A DNA stretch of 64,000 bases. It comes from Aliidiomarina maris. GTDB lineage: Bacteria; Pseudomonadota; Gammaproteobacteria; Enterobacterales; Alteromonadaceae. The DNA lies in assembly GCF_003987335.1 (NCBI RefSeq), contig NZ_PIPK01000007.1:62001-126000 (forward strand). Reading direction: 5' to 3'. A program made the position numbers and the translations under genes. Position 1 is the stretch's first letter; each line of letters begins with the position of its first letter. The notes below the pieces were generated by a model. That model saw nothing but the letters and a program-made list of their open reading frames with translations. It searched no databases and was not told the origin of the DNA. This document shows, piece after piece, positions 59,964-64,000 of this stretch.

Positions 59964-60878
59964 GTGGTTAATTTACGGTTAGTTTGTGTTGCATTATGGG
60001 TGTGTGTTTTAGCCGCTTGCGCCTCAGCTCCGCAAGGGCAAGGGGCAGCTGGCGGTGCGCAAACATCGGCTACAGGCTCGTCCGCAGACATGCGAGCGAA
60101 CCAGTTTATTTTAGTTGAGCCTTTATTGCCAAACCCGCAGCGTCAGATAGAAATTGCGCAAATCTCGCAGCTCATTCATGAGCATGACTTAAGTCGTGAA
60201 CAGCGCGCTGTGCTGCATTATCGCCGTGGCGCACTGTATGACGCCTTGGGTCTAAGTACACTGGCACGAATCGATTTTAATCAAGTGCTGGAGTATCGCC
60301 CTGGGATGGCCGATGCCTATAACTATATTGGTATTCATGCGACTCAAGCCGGCGACTTTGAAATGGCCTTTGAGGCCTTTGATAGTGTGCTAGAGCTGGA
60401 TGGTGAGCACCCTTATGTGTTGCTTAACCGTGGCATTGCGGCCTATTACGCGGGTCAGTATGAACTTGCCCAAGTGGATTTAGCTGATTTCCACTATCAG
60501 GCACAGGATGATGCGTATCGTGTACTCTGGTTGTTCTTTGCTGACTTACAAATTGACCCAGAGCGAGCGTACGCATTACTGGTTGAACGCCAGGAAGGTC
60601 TGGGTGATCGCTGGGAAAGGAACTTGGTGCGTTTATTTACCGAGGAAATATCACCGCAACAACTGATGGCGAGCACATTAGAAGGCGTTGAAGATCAGTT
60701 AGGTCTGATTGAGCGTTTAGCTGAAGCGTATTTTTATTTAGGTAAATACCAACGTATGCAAGGTGAGAACGACGAAGCAGCCAATTACTTTAAGCTTGCT
60801 TTGGCAACCAATTTGTATGAATTTATTGAGCATCGCTACGCCTATTTAGAGTTAGACGCGATCCGTTATCCAGGCTAA
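59964..60878 (+). CDS. nlpI: NlpI-like TPR lipoprotein
   Basis: 304 residues. Lipobox LAAC with Cys19, then TPR helices (AVLHYRRGALYDALGLSTLA, ADAYNYIGIHATQAGDFEMA, PYVLLNRGIAAYYAGQYELA). In E. coli NlpI is an outer-membrane adaptor that controls peptidoglycan hydrolases with the protease Prc and lies next to pnp; ggt has come between here. GTG start; weak upstream GGGG. The metalloprotease gene begins four nt after the stop. Confidence 0.9.
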   Translation: MVNLRLVCVALWVCVLAACASAPQGQGAAGGAQTSATGSSADMRANQFILVEPLLPNPQRQIEIAQISQLIHEHDLSREQRAVLHYRRGALYDALGLSTLARIDFNQVLEYRPGMADAYNYIGIHATQAGDFEMAFEAFDSVLELDGEHPYVLLNRGIAAYYAGQYELAQVDLADFHYQAQDDAYRVLWLFFADLQIDPERAYALLVERQEGLGDRWERNLVRLFTEEISPQQLMASTLEGVEDQLGLIERLAEAYFYLGKYQRMQGENDEAANYFKLALATNLYEFIEHRYAYLELDAIRYPG

Positions 60879-60882
60879 CTAC

Positions 60883-62229
60883 ATGCGGCGGGTGGCGAGC
60901 TTTGCCTGGCTGCGCTGGCTCGGTGTGGTGCTGCTTACATTCAGCTTAGGGGCCAGCAGCCCTGTCACACATGGCTACTGGCAGCAGCTGTTTGAGCGCA
61001 GTCCTGAAGCGGTTGCCTACCCAGCCAGTTTTTATGGTGTTAGCGAAGCCAGTACCAGCATAGGCCAGACGCTTTGGCAGTCTGGTCAACGAGCCGTAAG
61101 CCTACACTACTTACGGTTAGGCGTGCAGCAGGGGGATGCCCATGCTGCCCGTCTACTCGCCGACTATATCCCCTCCCAGCGCGATTATTGGCGCTCACAA
61201 GCCAGCCTGTTAGGTGACGAGACAGAAATACTGCGGCTCGCTGCCGATTTGCTGGCGACCGATCCCGATGCAGCTGTTGCAACCTTATTAAGCGGTGAGC
61301 AAGACGTGCGTAAATTACCTAAGATGCAACGCCAAGCGCTGATGCGCCTATTGTTTAATCATCCATGGCTGCAAGACCAAGAGTTAAACTGGCAACAGAT
61401 ACTGGCAAATGAGGCTGCGTTAGCGCCCGATTCAATTTGGCTAGAGCGCCAAATATTGGCTCAGCAGTTGGCAAGTACCACGGGCCTAAAATGGCACACA
61501 GGGGCTTGTAGCGCTCAGGTTGAGCTACGTGTTGAAGGTGGTCAGGGGCGTGAACAGCTGTATGCTTGGTTATTGCAATTACGCGAGCATCCCATGGCTG
61601 ATCTCGGTCTATGCTGGTTCGAGGCACAGCAGCCGGCACAGTGCGAGGAGACTAGCGCCGGGCGCTTGCGTTGTGACGTTGATACCCAGCGCTATCAAGT
61701 GACAGTCGCAGCACAGCAGCACCAGTTCGCCAGCCTTCCAGCTCGCGCCAATGTGCACGGCCGGGCGATGAGTATTAGCGCAGCCTCGAGCTTTAGCGTG
61801 TGGGTACATGAGTTGGGACACATGTTTGGTTTAGCCGACGAATACCCGATGGCGCCGGCTTTAGCCGCAGCATTTTGTCGCGGTGATTACACATTTAATG
61901 CGCAAAACCTATATATCACACCGCGTGATGCAGACGCGCTCGACGCTGACCAAGTGGTGGCTGTTCAGCGCGAGTTGCCGTGGCAGGCTTGGTTACAACA
62001 ACCTATCGCGCAACGTCAGGCGTCAGGTGCAGAGGTCTTAGGGTCTGCGAATCCAGAGCAAATTGGCTTGTTCGCTGTGGATACCTGCGAAGGCACGGGC
62101 TTTCAAGCTTGGCGGCCAGTGGCAAAGACCACTTTTATGCAGCAGCATGAAGTCGGTGTTGTGCCTGACTTATATATTCAGTTAATGCGTCAGCATTTAC
62201 TTGGGTACAGCGACAGCCATTTAAAATAG
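60883..62229 (+). CDS. Predicted secreted M64-like zinc metalloprotease, function unknown
   Basis: 448 residues. N-terminal signal peptide (WLRWLGVVLLTFSLGASS). The first half is helical and reminiscent of Sel1/TPR repeats (AVSLHYLRLGVQQGDAHAARLLADY). The second half has a metzincin-type site H309-E-x-x-H313-x-x-G316-x-x-D319-E-Y (HELGHMFGLADEY) and, about 100 residues later, WRPVAKTTFM, which could be the Met-turn. This combination resembles M64 (IgA-protease-like) peptidases. Several Cys suggest disulfides in the periplasm. Co-transcribed with nlpI (four-nt gap). ATG start without strong Shine-Dalgarno, consistent with coupling. Confidence 0.7.
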   Translation: MRRVASFAWLRWLGVVLLTFSLGASSPVTHGYWQQLFERSPEAVAYPASFYGVSEASTSIGQTLWQSGQRAVSLHYLRLGVQQGDAHAARLLADYIPSQRDYWRSQASLLGDETEILRLAADLLATDPDAAVATLLSGEQDVRKLPKMQRQALMRLLFNHPWLQDQELNWQQILANEAALAPDSIWLERQILAQQLASTTGLKWHTGACSAQVELRVEGGQGREQLYAWLLQLREHPMADLGLCWFEAQQPAQCEETSAGRLRCDVDTQRYQVTVAAQQHQFASLPARANVHGRAMSISAASSFSVWVHELGHMFGLADEYPMAPALAAAFCRGDYTFNAQNLYITPRDADALDADQVVAVQRELPWQAWLQQPIAQRQASGAEVLGSANPEQIGLFAVDTCEGTGFQAWRPVAKTTFMQQHEVGVVPDLYIQLMRQHLLGYSDSHLK

Positions 62230-62245
62230 GCACCGCGCAGAAACA

Positions 62246-62280
62246 CAAAAGCCACTATCTGTCAGGATAGTGGCTTTTAA
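62246..62280. terminator. Bidirectional terminator between the metalloprotease gene and lipA
   Basis: GCCACTATC (62251-62259), loop TGTCAG, GATAGTGGC (62266-62274), A-run before and T-run after. Confidence 0.92.
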
Positions 62281-62301
62281 AGGTATTACGCGGCTGAGTG
62301 C

Positions 62302-63267
62302 TTAGGACACTTCAATGCCTGCAGCTTGCAAGTCTGCATGGTATGAGGAGCGCACGAGCGGGCCTGAAGCTGTGTGGGTGAAGCCCATCTTGTCAGCTTC
62401 GCGCTTAAACATCGCAAACTCGTCAGGGTGCACATAACGGTCAACTTTGATGTGGTGACGGCTAGGTTGCAAGTACTGACCGATGGTGAGCATGTCGACG
62501 TTGTGGCGACGTAAATCTCGCATCACTTCGAGAATTTCTTCGTTGGTTTCACCAAGACCAACCATTAAGCCTGACTTGGTCATCACATCAGGACGGCGCT
62601 CTTTATAGAGCTTAAGTAAATCCAGCGACCATTGATAGTTTGCCCCAGGGCGTGCCGCTTTGTACATACGTGGCACGGTCTCAAGGTTGTGGTTAAACAC
62701 ATCAGGTGCTTCACCCTCTAAAATATCGAGGGCAATTTGCATGCGTCCACGGAAGTCAGGCACTAATACTTCGACTTTGATGTCTGGGCTATGGGCACGG
62801 ATTTCGCGAATGCAGTCAGCAAAATGCTGCGCACCACCGTCACGCAGGTCGTCGCGATCAACAGAGGTTACCACCACATAGCGTACACCCATGTCACGAA
62901 TGGTAAGACCAAGTTTACGTGCTTCTTCGGCGTCTGGCGGTAGCGGACGACCATGGGCTACGTCACAGAATGGACACCGGCGCGTACAAATGTCACCTAA
63001 GATCATAAAGGTTGCGGTGCCGTGGTTAAAGCACTCAGGTAAGTTCGGGCAAGAGGCTTCCTCACATACTGAATGCAAACCGTGTTTGCGCATCGCTTTC
63101 TTAATATGGTCAATTTTCTCCGTCGAAGCGGGCAGCTTAACTTTCAGCCATTCAGGCTTGCGCAACATCTGCTCACGTTCAGTTGGAATAATTTGTACTG
63201 GGATCAGTGCCATTTTATCAGCGTCACGCATTTTGACGCCTGGCTGTAGTCTAACTGGCTTGCTCAT
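62302..63267 (-). CDS. lipA: Lipoyl synthase
   Basis: Radical-SAM enzyme that inserts two sulfurs into protein-bound octanoyl groups. 321 residues; auxiliary cluster Cys68, Cys73 and Cys79 ([12 protein letters not shown]), radical-SAM cluster Cys94, Cys98 and Cys101 (CTRRCPFC), numbers equal to E. coli, and the C-terminal RSSYHAD serine ligand. Overlaps the end of lipB by 17 nt, so expression follows lipB. Confidence 0.98.
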   Translation of the reverse strand: MSKPVRLQPGVKMRDADKMALIPVQIIPTEREQMLRKPEWLKVKLPASTEKIDHIKKAMRKHGLHSVCEEASCPNLPECFNHGTATFMILGDICTRRCPFCDVAHGRPLPPDAEEARKLGLTIRDMGVRYVVVTSVDRDDLRDGGAQHFADCIREIRAHSPDIKVEVLVPDFRGRMQIALDILEGEAPDVFNHNLETVPRMYKAARPGANYQWSLDLLKLYKERRPDVMTKSGLMVGLGETNEEILEVMRDLRRHNVDMLTIGQYLQPSRHHIKVDRYVHPDEFAMFKREADKMGFTHTASGPLVRSSYHADLQAAGIEVS

Positions 63268-63913
63268 AGTCTGTATTCAGCCCCTTTACTTCGTGTGTCT
63301 GTTGGTAGCCCAACAGCTCAATAAATGCATTACTAATTGCGTGTGCGGCTTCGTCTAAGTTGTCCGGGCCACCATGGGCAGACGTTTGCGTCATTTGCAT
63401 ACCAGCGTAACCGCATGGGTTAATTCGTAAGAACGGTTCCATATTCATGTTAACGTTCAACGCCAAGCCATGAAACGAACAACCGCGCCGAATTCTTAGC
63501 CCCAACGAACAAACTTTTTGCTCTCCAATATACACGCCCGGCGCGTCGGCTCTTGGTGCCGACTGGATTGCGTAGCGCTTAAGTGCCGCAACAACAGTGT
63601 CTTCAATCGCGCTGACAAGTTGACGCACGCCCATTTTACGGCGTCGTATGTCAATCAAAAAATACACCACTAACTGGCCAGGACCGTGGTAGGTGACTTG
63701 CCCACCGCGATCAACCTGCACCACGGGAATGTCCCCTGGGGCCAAAATATGTTCGGCTTTACCGGCTTGGCCTTGGGTGTATACAGGCGGGTGCTCAACC
63801 ACCCAAATTTCATCTTTGGCGCTTGCGTCACGTTGGTCTGTGTACGCCTGCATGGCGTGCCAAACCTGGGTGTAGTCCATGCGGCCAAGATATCTAATCG
63901 TTAATTCAGTCAA
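63251..63913 (-). CDS. lipB: Octanoyltransferase
   Basis: Moves octanoyl from acyl carrier protein to the lipoyl domains, giving the substrate of LipA. 220 residues; [20 protein letters not shown] motif, Lys133 ([10 protein letters not shown]) and nucleophile Cys167 ([13 protein letters not shown]). TTG start: no ATG exists until residue 12, and starting there would lose the first strand; AGG lies nine nt upstream. Upstream 63914-64000 holds no recognisable gene. Confidence 0.95.
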   Translation of the reverse strand: MTELTIRYLGRMDYTQVWHAMQAYTDQRDASAKDEIWVVEHPPVYTQGQAGKAEHILAPGDIPVVQVDRGGQVTYHGPGQLVVYFLIDIRRRKMGVRQLVSAIEDTVVAALKRYAIQSAPRADAPGVYIGEQKVCSLGLRIRRGCSFHGLALNVNMNMEPFLRINPCGYAGMQMTQTSAHGGPDNLDEAAHAISNAFIELLGYQQTHEVKGLNTDYEQAS

Positions 63914-64000
63914 TCGGAAGCCTGTGTGTCAATGATGAATATGGTTAACCACCACATTCGCTTAATCAATTTGCGTATTATACCTGTCCTGCGCTCAGGT

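Overview
The window is a 64 kb stretch of a gammaproteobacterial chromosome made almost entirely of core housekeeping genes. The gene orders tig-clpP-clpX-lon-hupB-ppiD, grpE-dnaK-dnaJ ... dapB-carA-carB-greA, rlmE-ftsH-folP-glmM-tpiA-secG-tRNA and initiator tRNA-rimP-nusA-infB-rbfA-truB-rpsO-pnp are typical of Gammaproteobacteria. The mix with fadI/fadJ, a MoxR/von Willebrand-factor-A (VWA) operon and a gamma-glutamyltransferase suggests a marine Alteromonadales member, possibly Idiomarinaceae. That placement is inference from synteny and protein flavour, not a database result. No transposase, integrase, rRNA operon or CRISPR array was seen.

Layout. 1-2.7 kb (minus): a GTPase of the DUF3482 type, cut by the left edge, and a DUF2868 membrane partner. 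2.9-11.4 kb (plus): protein-quality-control block (trigger factor, ClpP, ClpX, Lon, HU-beta, tRNA-Asp, PpiD). 11.5-18.5 kb (minus): six-gene operon of a MoxR AAA+ ATPase, DUF58, DUF4381, two VWA membrane proteins (BatA, BatB fused to TPRs) and BatD. 18.7-22.6 kb (plus): fadI-fadJ behind a near-perfect FadR operator, then a small membrane protein. 22.6-28.8 kb (minus): M16 metalloprotease, bamE, recN with a LexA box, nadK. 29-33 kb (plus): grpE-dnaK-dnaJ with sigma-32 promoters. 33.1-35.4 kb: an M48 lipoprotein protease and a sodium:dicarboxylate/amino-acid symporter. 35.4-41.3 kb: dapB, carA, carB, greA. 41.4-42.4 kb: a divergent pair of phage-type regulators (Ner-like and CI-like), the clearest accessory element here. 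42.4-49 kb: yhbY, rlmE, ftsH, folP, glmM, tpiA, secG, tRNA-Leu. 49.1-58 kb: initiator tRNA, rimP, nusA, infB, rbfA, truB, rpsO, pnp. 58.2-62.2 kb: ggt, nlpI and a predicted secreted HExxH metalloprotease. 62.3-63.9 kb (minus): lipB-lipA.

The genes fall into functional groups: folding and proteolysis under heat-shock control, translation and RNA metabolism, beta-oxidation, envelope and lipoprotein biogenesis, carbamoyl-phosphate and lysine/peptidoglycan precursor synthesis, and lipoate synthesis. Catalytic residues in ClpP, Lon, LipA, RlmE, GreA and TruB fall at the same residue numbers as, or a constant offset from, the E. coli enzymes as I remember them, which also fixed several start codons. 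The least explained items are the DUF3482/DUF2868 pair, the VWA operon, the Ner/CI-like switch, the metalloprotease after nlpI, and several strong hairpins or short tandem repeats at gene junctions. No intergenic stretch exceeds about 300 bases.
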